A stretch of 38,754 nt of DNA from Marinilabiliaceae bacterium. GTDB taxonomy: Bacteria > Bacteroidota > Bacteroidia > Bacteroidales > Marinilabiliaceae. The notes under the pieces were generated by a model. It did not search any database. It was not told where the DNA came from and saw only the letters and a list, made by a program, of their open reading frames with translations. Position numbers and translations under genes: made by a program. The DNA lies in assembly GCA_021443545.1 (NCBI GenBank), contig JABUTU010000085.1, forward strand, positions 1-38,754, read 5' to 3'. Below, piece after piece: positions 26,410 through 35,914 of the stretch (positions are counted from its first letter, which is position 1; every line of letters starts with the position of its first letter).

Positions 26410-27848
26410 AAAGTATCCTGCTGATAACTCTCATTTCGTTATATTCATGTCAGACTGATATACGGAACAAAGCTGTCGTTACTAACGAACAACCACCTAT
26501 ATACAGCGACATCGACAGCATAGTGATTCCACGGAATATTGCACCACTTAATATTATGCCATCTATCGATATTTTGAGCGATTGCGAGGGAGTGTTCGTG
26601 GAGATACTGGACCCTGACAACATGAGAATCATCGAATCAGAGGGAGAAAAATCTACTAAAATCAACCTTGAGGAGTGGCGTTCTCTTCTCAAGAAAGCAA
26701 ATCGACTGCAGATAACAATCTATATCAACAAAAAACAACCAACGCAAAAAGAACCTGTTTGGGAGAGATATAGACCTCTGACAGTATTTGTATCCAACGT
26801 CGAAATTGAGCCATGGGTAGCATACCGGAAGATAGCCCCTGGTTACGAAGTATATGGCAAAATGGGAATTTATCAGAGATCATTAGAAACTGGCTCCGAA
26901 CATATTATTTTGGAAAATTCTAAGACGCATAACGGCTGTCTGAACTGTCATTGCTTCTCTAACCATAGCGGTGCAACATTCTCGTTACACCTACGTGGGG
27001 GTAGCAATCCCGGCACCTTCATAAAGCGAAATGGAACTGACAGATTTGCAAACGTTCCTAAAGAAGAACTGGGAGGTTCTTTTGTTTATCCATCATGGCA
27101 TTGTGACGGACGACATATAGCCTACTCGGTCAATAAGACTCAACAGATGTTCCATACGAAAAGCCATAAACGTATTGAGGTAGTTGACCACTGGAGCAAA
27201 ATTGTAGTATTTGACACAGAGACAGAGAAGTATACAACAAACACCATTCTTTCGTCAGACAGCGTCTTCGTCACATTCCCAAGTTTCTCTCCCGATGGCA
27301 ATTGGCTCTACTACTGCAAAGCCAAAGCTGTTGACATTGCATCAGAGTCACAGAACGTTAGATACGCCCTATGTCGCACACCTTTTGATGCGCAGTCGAA
27401 TACTATCGGGAGCGAGGAGGAGATTCTCTTTGATGCTCCTTCACGAGGATTATCTGCCACCTTCCCGCGTGTTTCACCCGACGGGGACTTCGTGGCTTTT
27501 TGCTTGTGTCGATATGGTCAATTCTCAATTTGGCATCCAGAAAGCGACATCGCCATTCTCGATTTGAATAAGGGGACAATCAGAGTTGACAACAATATTA
27601 ACAGCTCCGATACTGAAAGCTACCACTCATGGTCGCACGACGGCAAATGGATGATATTCAGCACCAGACGAGCCAATGGATTATTCACTCAACCATATAT
27701 AGCTCATTTTGACCTAACCACAGGCAGCTTCAGCAAGCCCTTCCTTATGCCGATAGAGAGAATAGAGGATTATAACGATGAGTTTTATAGCTATAATGTC
27801 CCTGAATTTGTAAGTGATAAAATCACTTCTCAAGATATTTGTTTTTAG
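26388..27848 (+). CDS. PD40/TolB-like lipoprotein with a CxxCH motif
   Basis: This is a 486-residue lipoprotein with lipobox LYSC (about residues 18-21). At C184-L-N-C187-H188 it has a c-type haem attachment motif (NGCLNCHCF). From about 220 onward follow PD40 beta-propeller repeats: YPSWHCDGRHIAYSVN, FPSFSPDGNWLYYCKA, FPRVSPDGDFVAFCLC and YHSWSHDGKWMIFSTRR. Relatives in Bacteroidota are often labelled as TolB-like or cytochrome c biogenesis proteins; the real role is unknown. The motif implies export and haem loading, unless it binds a metal. Co-translation with the DUF6057 protein suggests a joint membrane-bound complex. The gene does not belong to the glycan degradation theme around it. 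Confidence 0.75.
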   Translation: MVRSLQIKSILLITLISLYSCQTDIRNKAVVTNEQPPIYSDIDSIVIPRNIAPLNIMPSIDILSDCEGVFVEILDPDNMRIIESEGEKSTKINLEEWRSLLKKANRLQITIYINKKQPTQKEPVWERYRPLTVFVSNVEIEPWVAYRKIAPGYEVYGKMGIYQRSLETGSEHIILENSKTHNGCLNCHCFSNHSGATFSLHLRGGSNPGTFIKRNGTDRFANVPKEELGGSFVYPSWHCDGRHIAYSVNKTQQMFHTKSHKRIEVVDHWSKIVVFDTETEKYTTNTILSSDSVFVTFPSFSPDGNWLYYCKAKAVDIASESQNVRYALCRTPFDAQSNTIGSEEEILFDAPSRGLSATFPRVSPDGDFVAFCLCRYGQFSIWHPESDIAILDLNKGTIRVDNNINSSDTESYHSWSHDGKWMIFSTRRANGLFTQPYIAHFDLTTGSFSKPFLMPIERIEDYNDEFYSYNVPEFVSDKITSQDICF

Positions 27849-27922
27849 TCATTCATACAAGCACTGATATCATCTGTTACCAATACTCGCGTTCTTCAAA
27901 TATGGAGAGTTTATAAAAAGTA

Positions 27923-27953
27923 AGGTGCACCACAACTAAGTTGTGATACACCT
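27923..27953. terminator. Terminator between PD40 and GH51 genes
   Basis: CACAAC/GTTGTG with a 3-nt loop, plus outer AGGTG/CACCT across a small internal loop. On the minus strand it is followed by TTACTTTTTAT, so it mainly serves the GH51 gene; it may also stop the convergent PD40 gene. Confidence 0.6.
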
Positions 27954-27983
27954 ATCTTATATGACTCTACTAACTACGTAAGA

Positions 27984-29984
27984 CTAAAGCTGATAAGTCA
28001 ACATAATGAATGAATATGGTTCAACTTTGATATCTGTCTTTTTCACAGCCTTAACCTTCTCCGTTGATGGTGCGATAGGCTGGACGTCAAAGTTATTCTC
28101 GTCGTTTGGCTGACCCTTCAATACCGTCTTGACAGCCTCGCCCTTTATCTTAAAACGCGATAAGTCGAGTTTTGCAGTCTTTTCATTTGCCGTTGCATTG
28201 CATATCTTAACGAACAACTGACGTGTCTTTGTATTGAGGACAACCGACTGCTCTTGAAGCATACCATCGCCTTCGCTCTTATCCTGATTCTCAATCTTCA
28301 CACAATCGCCATAGAAATAGTTACCTGACGACTGACCGAACATCTGCTGAACATAATAGCTACATGTTGGGAATACTTTTTCATTGTCGTAGTAAATAAG
28401 ATCTGGATTCCAGTTTGTAGCATTTTTACGTGCAAACAAAGGAGCATAAGATGTCATAGAAACAACATCACCATTTCTCTCAACATGAATAAGATACAAA
28501 GCCTCTGCCAAAGCATCAATCAGCTTCTTATCCTTAGACGCATACTCACCGAGATAAACCTTTGTTTTACGGTCACGAGGATAAGAATCATACTGACGAC
28601 TCTTCATAAAATAGTCACGAGGCTCATAATAGTGCTCATCGAGAATAGGCATTCCCAGTTCCTCAGCCAATTTCCAACCATTCTCATAGTCTGGATTACC
28701 TGGATGCGAACCTGGTCCGTCTGTACCAACGATAACGATTTCTGGATGAAGTTTGGTAATCCTTTCATACATATACTTAAAGCGCTCAATGAACTCTGGA
28801 GATATCTTCTCCTCGTTGCCGATACCAAGATACTTAAGGTTGAATGGCGCTGGGTGTCCGGCATCTGCACGAACCTTACCCCACTTCGTTGTCACATCTC
28901 CATTAGCCCACTCTATGAGGTCCAATGCATCCTGAACCCACTCGTCCATATCACTCATGGCAACTACATCCTGCGCCTGAGTTGGGAACAAGCCCCAACC
29001 TCCATTAGAACCCTGACAGTTAACACCGCAGGGAAGAATTGGAACAGGCTGCATTCCAAGGTCTTCACAGAACTGGAAGTACTCATGATATCCAATAGTC
29101 ATTGATTGATGATAACCCCAGGTATTCTTCTGCTGCTTGCGAGTCTCCTTAGGACCTACAGTCTCTTTCCACCTATATGTATTCCAGAAACCATCGCCTC
29201 CTCCATGAACAACACATCCACCTGGGAAACGCATGAATTTCGGATTTAGAGCTTCCAGTGTCTCAGCGAGATCCTTACGTATGCCATGTCCCTTATATGT
29301 ATCCTGTGGCAGGAGCGAAACCATATCAACATCCATCTCCCCGACGGTGAGCACCAGCATTTGAAGGACTGCATTAGAACAATCTTCAGTCACTTCAAGA
29401 GTACAATTATACTTACTCCAAACTGAACCATCTACTTTTATTGTTTGCTCTGCCAAGAGCTTCGGGTCTTTTCCCCAGCCTTGCTGCTGAACCAAAACTA
29501 CGCGGACATCCTTAGCATCGCCCTTGACATTACGTGCAAAGACTGAAAAGTCGTATTTTGCGCCAGCCTTGACTGCCATTCCATCCCATCCGTCATTCTG
29601 CAAGCCATAACCGACCCATCCCTTATAATCATAGAACTGACGAGTACGCTCTATCATAAGATGCATATAGTTTGGATTATTTGGATGGATTGGATTCTGC
29701 TGTTTAACCTCAAGATTACCCAAGGCATGACCTGGACGAACTGTCTTCCAACACGTTCCAGCACCCCAACCATCTTTGTCACTTGGAGAATACTCGAACG
29801 ATCCGTTTTGTACCAAATCAGCATTCAATCCACCATCTGCAGAAGAACTGATATCTTCAAAAAAAATACCTATAAGTTCATCACTTATCTGCTTGCCACC
29901 TGAAGGTGCATTCATTGGCTTCTGGGCAACTATGCCCATAGCCGTCATTGCCATAAGAGCTATGGCCCAATATCGTTTATTCAT
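27984..29984 (-). CDS. GH51 alpha-L-arabinofuranosidase
   Basis: This is a 666-residue exported enzyme with signal peptide (cleavage after IVA, about residue 20). It has an N-terminal block (IGIFFEDISSSADGGLNADLV), an inserted CBM4_9-like beta-sandwich (about 80-230), the TIM barrel (about 235-530) and the C-terminal beta domain ending in PYSFIMLTYQL. The catalytic residues are visible: acid/base E391 in LGIGNEEK and nucleophile E480 in VYLGEYASKD. MRFPGGCVVHGGG and DEHYYEPRDYF also match the family. GH51 enzymes release terminal arabinofuranose from arabinan and arabinoxylan. Length is normal for Bacteroidota members. It is a single-gene unit, diverging from the TonB receptor. Confidence 0.93.
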   Translation of the reverse strand: MNKRYWAIALMAMTAMGIVAQKPMNAPSGGKQISDELIGIFFEDISSSADGGLNADLVQNGSFEYSPSDKDGWGAGTCWKTVRPGHALGNLEVKQQNPIHPNNPNYMHLMIERTRQFYDYKGWVGYGLQNDGWDGMAVKAGAKYDFSVFARNVKGDAKDVRVVLVQQQGWGKDPKLLAEQTIKVDGSVWSKYNCTLEVTEDCSNAVLQMLVLTVGEMDVDMVSLLPQDTYKGHGIRKDLAETLEALNPKFMRFPGGCVVHGGGDGFWNTYRWKETVGPKETRKQQKNTWGYHQSMTIGYHEYFQFCEDLGMQPVPILPCGVNCQGSNGGWGLFPTQAQDVVAMSDMDEWVQDALDLIEWANGDVTTKWGKVRADAGHPAPFNLKYLGIGNEEKISPEFIERFKYMYERITKLHPEIVIVGTDGPGSHPGNPDYENGWKLAEELGMPILDEHYYEPRDYFMKSRQYDSYPRDRKTKVYLGEYASKDKKLIDALAEALYLIHVERNGDVVSMTSYAPLFARKNATNWNPDLIYYDNEKVFPTCSYYVQQMFGQSSGNYFYGDCVKIENQDKSEGDGMLQEQSVVLNTKTRQLFVKICNATANEKTAKLDLSRFKIKGEAVKTVLKGQPNDENNFDVQPIAPSTEKVKAVKKTDIKVEPYSFIMLTYQL

Positions 29985-30067
29985 AATAAAATATTAATAA
30001 GTGTCACATAACACACTTGTTTAGTTATCAACTTGCACAAACCGCATAATACTACAACACAGCTTCC

Positions 30068-30092
30068 GCAAATATAACTCTGCAAATATAAC
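30068..30092. repeat. Tandem 11-bp repeat upstream of GH51
   Basis: GCAAATATAAC occurs at 30068-30078 and 30082-30092 (14-bp period). On the minus strand each copy contains TATATTTG, a -7-like box directed toward GH51. Neither has a good -33 box at 19 bp. The copies could be tandem start sites or a repeated activator site. The gap 29985-30236 has no ORF. Confidence 0.45.
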
Positions 30093-30178
30093 AAAAAATA
30101 ATATCTAAATAAACGTTAACGACTCTTTTAGCTACCAAAGTGGCAATTACTACATTTTTTCAAATTGCAATAATTATA

Positions 30179-30186
30179 TATCTTTG
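30179..30186 (+). promoter_or_regulatory. -7 element TATCTTTG for the second TonB receptor
   Basis: This is an exact TAnnTTTG match 50 bp before the start at 30237. A T6 run (30155-30160) 18 bp upstream may serve as the -33 box. Confidence 0.55.
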
Positions 30187-30236
30187 CTCACAACACGGCT
30201 ACATTACTCACTATATAATAAATCACTCGATTTATC

Positions 30237-32120
30237 ATGACCTGTCTAACAAAACTAACAATAATAGTTCCACTACTTTCAATCGCTCTATCCTCTTTTG
30301 CACATGAAGTTACTGACACTATGAGAATCTCAGAGGTTGTCGTCACGGGAACACGAACTAAGACTGATGTGCGACACATCCCAATGACTATCTCGATTAT
30401 TGATAATACCACGCTCAAAAACCAACAACAACCCAATATCCTTTCCTCTATATCTGAATATATTCCCAATTTTTTTGTAACATCACGAGGTATGATGGGA
30501 TATGGCGTTTCAAATGGCGCTGCTGGGGGAATCATGCTTCGTGGCATTTCAGGCAGTGCGGGACAACTCATGGTAATAATAGACGGTCATCCTCAGTACA
30601 ACGGGATATACGGTCATCCGATTGCAGACACTTATCAAACGATGTATGCCATGCAGGTCGAAGTGCTACGCGGACCAGCCTCCGTTCTATATGGGTCTAA
30701 TGCGATGGGTGGAGTGATTAATATCGTAACCACCGAACAAATGGAGGATATTGGAAGCAGAACCAACCTATCTCTCGGAATAGGCTCCTACGGGACAATC
30801 AATAGTGAAATACTCTACAGTTTAAAAACGCAGAAAATATCAACGACTTTCAGCGGACAATATATGAGGAGCGACAACCATCGGCCACGCATGGGGTTCG
30901 AACAATATGGTGGCTTCTACAAGATTTCTATAGCTATCAACGACAACTGGAAGTCGTGGACCGATGTCAACTTCTCTCGTTCAAACTCTTCATATCCAGG
31001 TTCTACAGATGCTCCTATGAGGGAAGCAGACCAGTGGATAAACAGAGGATTTGCAACGACTGCCATAGAACACAACCATAGCAAGGCAACGGGTCGCCTA
31101 AGCATATACACATCCTTTGGTCGACATAAAATCAATGATGGCTACCGCATCGACATAGACGATGCTCAACCACAGAAAAGGCTCTTCAGGTCGAAAGATG
31201 CTTTAGCTGGAATATCTATCTACGAAAGTCTCTCACTTTTCAGTGGAAACAGAATCACATTCGGTTTCGACTATCAGCATATATACGGAAATGCATACTA
31301 CACGTCAAGAGAGACTGGCGAAGTCATTACAACACAAAACAAACAGAGCGGCAGGGCACACAACAACGAAGTCGCCGGCTACATAGATATCCGGCATGAA
31401 CTGGTTCATTGGCTAACAATAGATGTCGGATCGCGCATAGACAATCATAGCAAGACTGGCTGTGAGCTAATTCCTCAAGCGGGCATCGCAATGCGACCGA
31501 ATAATAGCTCTTCGCTAAAGGCAAGTATCAGCAAGGGATTCCGAAATCCTACCATGAAAGAAATGTTCCTCTATCCGCCATCCAACGAGGAGCTCGAACC
31601 CGAAAGATTGTTCAACTACGAAGTGGCATGGCAACAAAGTGTCAACAACTGCTTCAACTACGGAATGAACATATTTCTTATCAAAGCGGATAATATCATA
31701 CAAACCATAGAACGCAAGAATGTCAACACAGGCAAGATAGAGAACAAAGGCATCGAGATTGAAGCTTCACTGCTTATTGGCAATCACTTTCTGGTAAATA
31801 CGAATCACAGCATACTAAATATGAAGTACCCAGTCCTTGGTGCTCCAGAATACAAGGGAATGATTAGTACGACATACAACAATGGCAATTGGCATGCAAG
31901 AGTCTCTCTGCAGCAGATATCCAGACTTTTCAAGGTTATAGCCCCCGAAGCAGAAAAGGAAAGATTCACTCTCCTCAATGCAAACATACGTTATGACTTC
32001 ACAAAACATATTCGACTAACCTTACGGGGAGAGAACCTGCTTGGACAACGATACGAGGTTATCAAAGGCTATCCCATGCCAAAAGCAACATTCGTATGCG
32101 GTCTTGCCATACAGATGTAA
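30237..32120 (+). CDS. TonB-dependent receptor (BtuB/haem-receptor-like)
   Basis: This is a 627-residue outer-membrane receptor with signal peptide (ending SSFA, about residue 22). A short N-terminus with VVVTGTRTKTDV leads directly into the plug (about 35-150: GIMLRGISGSAGQLMVIIDGHPQYN, VEVLRGPASVLYGSNAMGGVINI). The barrel follows and ends in AIQM; LFNYEVAWQQ, NKGIEIEASLLIG and LRGENLLGQRYEVIKGYPMP are standard late barrel features. It lacks STN and carboxypeptidase-like domains, so it is of the BtuB/CirA/HmuR kind, not SusC. Corrinoid, haem or siderophore uptake are possible; no neighbouring gene tells which. It is alone between divergent and convergent genes. Confidence 0.85.
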   Translation: MTCLTKLTIIVPLLSIALSSFAHEVTDTMRISEVVVTGTRTKTDVRHIPMTISIIDNTTLKNQQQPNILSSISEYIPNFFVTSRGMMGYGVSNGAAGGIMLRGISGSAGQLMVIIDGHPQYNGIYGHPIADTYQTMYAMQVEVLRGPASVLYGSNAMGGVINIVTTEQMEDIGSRTNLSLGIGSYGTINSEILYSLKTQKISTTFSGQYMRSDNHRPRMGFEQYGGFYKISIAINDNWKSWTDVNFSRSNSSYPGSTDAPMREADQWINRGFATTAIEHNHSKATGRLSIYTSFGRHKINDGYRIDIDDAQPQKRLFRSKDALAGISIYESLSLFSGNRITFGFDYQHIYGNAYYTSRETGEVITTQNKQSGRAHNNEVAGYIDIRHELVHWLTIDVGSRIDNHSKTGCELIPQAGIAMRPNNSSSLKASISKGFRNPTMKEMFLYPPSNEELEPERLFNYEVAWQQSVNNCFNYGMNIFLIKADNIIQTIERKNVNTGKIENKGIEIEASLLIGNHFLVNTNHSILNMKYPVLGAPEYKGMISTTYNNGNWHARVSLQQISRLFKVIAPEAEKERFTLLNANIRYDFTKHIRLTLRGENLLGQRYEVIKGYPMPKATFVCGLAIQM

Positions 32121-32139
32121 TACAGCCTCTCAAATAATA

Positions 32140-32167
32140 AACCCCTCCTTTTGTAAAAGAAGGGGTT
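32140..32167. terminator. Convergent terminator between TonB receptor and alaS
   Basis: AACCCCT and AGGGGTT with CTTTT/AAAAG (one mismatch) form a long stem. It lies between the convergent stop codons at 32120 and 32188. U-tracts are modest on both sides. Confidence 0.6.
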
Positions 32168-32187
32168 CATAGTATATATTCCTGCTA

Positions 32188-34821
32188 CTACTTCAATTTA
32201 TCCTGGAAATAGTATTTAGCCTCACGCAAAGCGGCATCAAGTCCTGCTGGATTCTTTCCGCCTGCCGATGCGAAGAAGGGCTGTCCACCGCCACCGCCCT
32301 GAATATGCTTAGCGATAGCTCGAATTGCCTCAACAGCATTCAGCGACTTATCAGCAACCAGCGAGTCACTCATTATGGTCATTATCTGAGGTTTCTCCGC
32401 TGCCACGCATCCTAAGACGCAGACTATTTTATCTGATTCATTCCTTAGCTGGAATGCCAAATCTTTCAGTCTATCAACAAACATAGGCTTAATCTCTGCC
32501 ACAAGGAGCTTCACATCTCCTACACTCTCCATCTTCTCCCTGAGTGCTGCCCTCTCAATACTCAGCATTGAATCCATCATACCCTCACATTGCTGTTCAA
32601 GCTTCTGGTTGTTGGCAACAAGCGCTTCAATACTCTTCTGCATATTAGCCGGTGTCGTCTTAAGGAGTTCAGCAAGAGACTTAAGCATATTAATATTCTC
32701 GTTCATCAGACGCTCAGCGCTGTCAGCCGTAACCGCCTCTATACGTCGAACTCCAGCTGATGAAGCCGACTCACTTACAATCTTGAAGAGTCCGATGCGT
32801 CCTGTTGATAATGTATGTGTACCACCACACAACTCAATGCTTGTTCCAAACTTAATAACACGAACAGTCTCACCATATTTTTCTCCAAAGAGAGCCATTG
32901 CGCCCAAAGCCTTTGCTTCGTTGATTGGAACATTACGATGTTCGTCGAGTGCTATATCCTCACGAATTTTCTTATTAACAAGACGCTCTACCTCAGCTAT
33001 CTCTTCATCAGTGACCTTTTGGAAATGAGAGAAGTCAAAACGCAGAGATTCAGAAGTCACATACGAGCCCTTCTGCTCCACATGCTCACCAAGAACCTGG
33101 CGCAGAGCCTCCTGCATCAAGTGAGTAGCAGAGTGGTTGTTTGCAATCAGCTGACGGCGACTGGCATCCACTACAGCTCTGAATTCTACAGATGGGTTAT
33201 CCGGGAACTTATCAACTATGTGAATGATAAGACCATTCTCCTTGATTGTCTGAATGACATTGATTGTTTCATTTGCCGACTCAATATATCCTGTATCGCC
33301 TATCTGTCCACCACTCTCACCGTAGAAAGGAGTCTGATTAAAGACAACCTGGAACTGCTCTTTATTCTTCACCTTTACCTTTCTATAGCGCATAATTCTG
33401 ACTTCAGCCTCTACAACATCGTATCCCACAAAGTCCTCCTTATCATTTTCCTGAAGAACCACCCAGTCCCCTGTTTCAATCTTACCAGCATCACGAGCTC
33501 TATCCTTCTGAGCCTGCATCTCCGACTCAAACTCTTTCAGATTAACCGTCAAAGCGTTCTCTCTTAAAATCAACTCAGTTAAATCGAGTGGGAACCCATA
33601 AGTATCATAAAGTTCGAAAGCCACCTTACCGCTAACCTCGCTCTGACCACCCTGCTTGGTTTCGTTCATAATCTTATCAAGCATTGATATTCCAGTAGCC
33701 AATGTTCTCAAGAACGACTCCTCCTCCTGCTTTATCACCTTTGAAACGAGTTCCTTCTGGGCAATGAGCTCTGGATAGGCAACGCCCATTGTCTCATTCA
33801 AAACAGGCAGGAGTTTGTAGAGTGTAGCCTCACGCTGGCCAAGGAACGTATAGTAATAGCGTACAGCTCTTCTCAGAATGCGACGGATAACATATCCTGC
33901 CTTGTTATTTGAAGGCTGCTGACCATCTGTTATAGAGAAGGCAATCGTACGTATATGGTCAGCCACAACACGCATTGCAATGTCGACTTGCTCGCTCTCG
34001 CCGTACTTGAAACCTGTAATCTTACCTATTTCATCGAGTATAGGAGTAAAAACATCTGTATCGTAGTTAGATGTCTTATGCTGAACAGCCCTCACGAGAC
34101 GTTCGAAACCCATTCCAGTATCAACATGGTGATTGGGCAGGAGCTCAAGGCTATGGTCCGCCTTTCTATTAAACTGCATGAAGACATTATTCCAAATTTC
34201 AATCACCTGAGGATTATCCTTATTGACAAGATCACGACCATTTATCTTATTGCGCTCCTCATCTGGACGCATATCAAAATGGATTTCGGAACAAGGACCA
34301 CAAGGACCCGTATCGCCCATCTCCCAGAAATTGTCATGCTTATTTCCGTTCAGGATTCGATCTTCACTTATATGTTTCTTCCATGACTCATATGCCTCAA
34401 CATCTCTTTCAAGACCCTCTTCTTTTGAGCCCTCAAATATTGTTACATATAGTCTATCCTTATCAAGCTTTAGAACCTCTGTCAGATACTCCCACGCAAA
34501 AGCAATCGCCTCATCCTTGAAGTAATCACCAAACGACCAGTTGCCGAGCATTTCGAACATAGTATGGTGATAGGTATCATGTCCAACCTCCTCCAAGTCG
34601 TTATGCTTTCCACTCACACGCAGACACTTCTGTGAGTCTGCAACTCGCGGGTTGACAATTGGAGCATTGCCAAGTATAACGTCTTTAAACTGATTCATTC
34701 CGGCATTCGTAAACATGAGTGTCGGATCTCCTTTTACGACCATCGGGGCCGAAGGAACTATTTTATGTCCCTTTGATGCAAAAAAATCCAGAAAACTCTG
34801 GCGTACCTCATTTGCTGTCAT
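32188..34821 (-). CDS. alaS: Alanyl-tRNA synthetase
   Basis: This is an 877-residue cytoplasmic enzyme that charges tRNA-Ala. The catalytic class II core is N-terminal ([66 protein letters not shown]). The editing domain carries the zinc residues H563-SAT-H567 and C665-GGT-H669. The C-Ala domain ends in [20 protein letters not shown]. Length and motifs are normal. It is the last gene behind M23 and CapA-like genes on the minus strand, 61 nt after the latter's stop. The M23-alaS neighbourhood is known in Bacteroidota. Confidence 0.98.
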   Translation of the reverse strand: MTANEVRQSFLDFFASKGHKIVPSAPMVVKGDPTLMFTNAGMNQFKDVILGNAPIVNPRVADSQKCLRVSGKHNDLEEVGHDTYHHTMFEMLGNWSFGDYFKDEAIAFAWEYLTEVLKLDKDRLYVTIFEGSKEEGLERDVEAYESWKKHISEDRILNGNKHDNFWEMGDTGPCGPCSEIHFDMRPDEERNKINGRDLVNKDNPQVIEIWNNVFMQFNRKADHSLELLPNHHVDTGMGFERLVRAVQHKTSNYDTDVFTPILDEIGKITGFKYGESEQVDIAMRVVADHIRTIAFSITDGQQPSNNKAGYVIRRILRRAVRYYYTFLGQREATLYKLLPVLNETMGVAYPELIAQKELVSKVIKQEEESFLRTLATGISMLDKIMNETKQGGQSEVSGKVAFELYDTYGFPLDLTELILRENALTVNLKEFESEMQAQKDRARDAGKIETGDWVVLQENDKEDFVGYDVVEAEVRIMRYRKVKVKNKEQFQVVFNQTPFYGESGGQIGDTGYIESANETINVIQTIKENGLIIHIVDKFPDNPSVEFRAVVDASRRQLIANNHSATHLMQEALRQVLGEHVEQKGSYVTSESLRFDFSHFQKVTDEEIAEVERLVNKKIREDIALDEHRNVPINEAKALGAMALFGEKYGETVRVIKFGTSIELCGGTHTLSTGRIGLFKIVSESASSAGVRRIEAVTADSAERLMNENINMLKSLAELLKTTPANMQKSIEALVANNQKLEQQCEGMMDSMLSIERAALREKMESVGDVKLLVAEIKPMFVDRLKDLAFQLRNESDKIVCVLGCVAAEKPQIMTIMSDSLVADKSLNAVEAIRAIAKHIQGGGGGQPFFASAGGKNPAGLDAALREAKYYFQDKLK

Positions 34822-34882
34822 ATGTTGATATAATAATAATCCCGCCTGCTGCAGGAATTTTCCAAATTAATTTTAAATCCAA

Positions 34883-35899
34883 TTATTCAAAGTAGGACTC
34901 AGCATATTGTTGCGAGTAACTCCTTAATTTATCAATTATTACCTGTCCCCTCTCGCCCGACTGTATAGTTGGTCTATAGTCATTCGTTGTATCTGAAGAG
35001 GATATTCGGCAAGGTACTATCTTACTATTTCCATACGAACAGATACTATCCTTCAGCACAAACTCTTGCTGAAAGACGAATGTATCTTTATCTTTAGGAT
35101 TTTTATTTGCTCCAAAACAGAAGTTCCCCAGACTATAACATATTGTTTTCCCCTTATACCTCTCAATTCCCTGAATCACATGGGGGTGGTGTCCTATTAC
35201 GATATCAGCCCCATTATCCGCTATAAAATGAGCTATACTTGATTGCTGAGCATTGCTATCATGTTTTCCCTCAACGCCTCCGTGCATCATCACACAGATG
35301 ACATGACATCCTCTCCCGCGTAACTCCGAAATATCCTTCTTGATAGTCCTTTTCAATTGTTCCGTTACAGAAAAAATCCTATACCCTAAGAACCCCACAT
35401 GTATATCATTGATTATCGTATCGCACGAATAGCCCTCGCCACAGAAGAGAAGTCCTGACTTATCAAGGTTTTTGACACAATCGGAGAAACCATCCTGTCC
35501 ACAATCAAAAATATGGTTATTTGCGAGGTTACACACCTCAACACCTGAAGACTTCAAGATATTTACATATTCTGGATTTCCTTTTATAGGGAATTGTTTT
35601 ACAGCCACTTGAGGGACTGTTGTCAAAGGACCTTCCAAATTCACAAAGGTTATATCGTCCGATACAAACAACTCCTTGACACTCTCAAAAAAATAGGATG
35701 CTCCTTTCTCCTCGAAATAGTTTGAAAACAGACGACCATCCGCACCCGCAGTTTGCCCCTTATATGTTCCTAAAGTACAATCACCAACGAAAGTTATAAG
35801 AACTCTCTTCGCATCATCTGGTGTCTCACACTGTGAATATACATACTGTCTCAGCAATAAGAGAGACATAATCATGCAAAACAGTCTAACGCAACGCAT
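34883..35899 (-). CDS. CapA/PgsA-type metallophosphoesterase-like protein
   Basis: This is a 338-residue protein with an N-terminal signal peptide (MRCVRLFCMIMSLLLL, ending VYSQ). The fold signatures of the CapA family are present in order: ITFVGDCTLGTYKG, ITFVNLEGPLT, VCNLANNHIFDCGQDGF, VICVMMHGGVE, IVIGHHPHVIQGIE and ICYSLGNFCFG. These correspond to metal ligands of a calcineurin-like phosphoesterase. CapA/PgsA was named from poly-gamma-glutamate capsule genes, but no pgsBC genes are nearby, so a capsule role is not supported here; a wall- or envelope-linked esterase activity is equally possible. The gene follows the M23 gene by 15 nt and precedes alaS by 61 nt, so they are probably one operon. 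Confidence 0.85.
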   Translation of the reverse strand: MRCVRLFCMIMSLLLLRQYVYSQCETPDDAKRVLITFVGDCTLGTYKGQTAGADGRLFSNYFEEKGASYFFESVKELFVSDDITFVNLEGPLTTVPQVAVKQFPIKGNPEYVNILKSSGVEVCNLANNHIFDCGQDGFSDCVKNLDKSGLLFCGEGYSCDTIINDIHVGFLGYRIFSVTEQLKRTIKKDISELRGRGCHVICVMMHGGVEGKHDSNAQQSSIAHFIADNGADIVIGHHPHVIQGIERYKGKTICYSLGNFCFGANKNPKDKDTFVFQQEFVLKDSICSYGNSKIVPCRISSSDTTNDYRPTIQSGERGQVIIDKLRSYSQQYAESYFE

Positions 35900-35914
35900 C
35901 TCGGGCCTAAAAGA

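Noticed and set aside
28485-29105. 206-codon plus-strand ORF opposite GH51
   Set aside because: It is antisense to the GH51 catalytic barrel, with no coding features of its own.
32815-33567. 250-codon plus-strand ORF opposite alaS
   Set aside because: It is fully antisense to the conserved editing domain of alaS and has low-complexity composition; a shadow frame.
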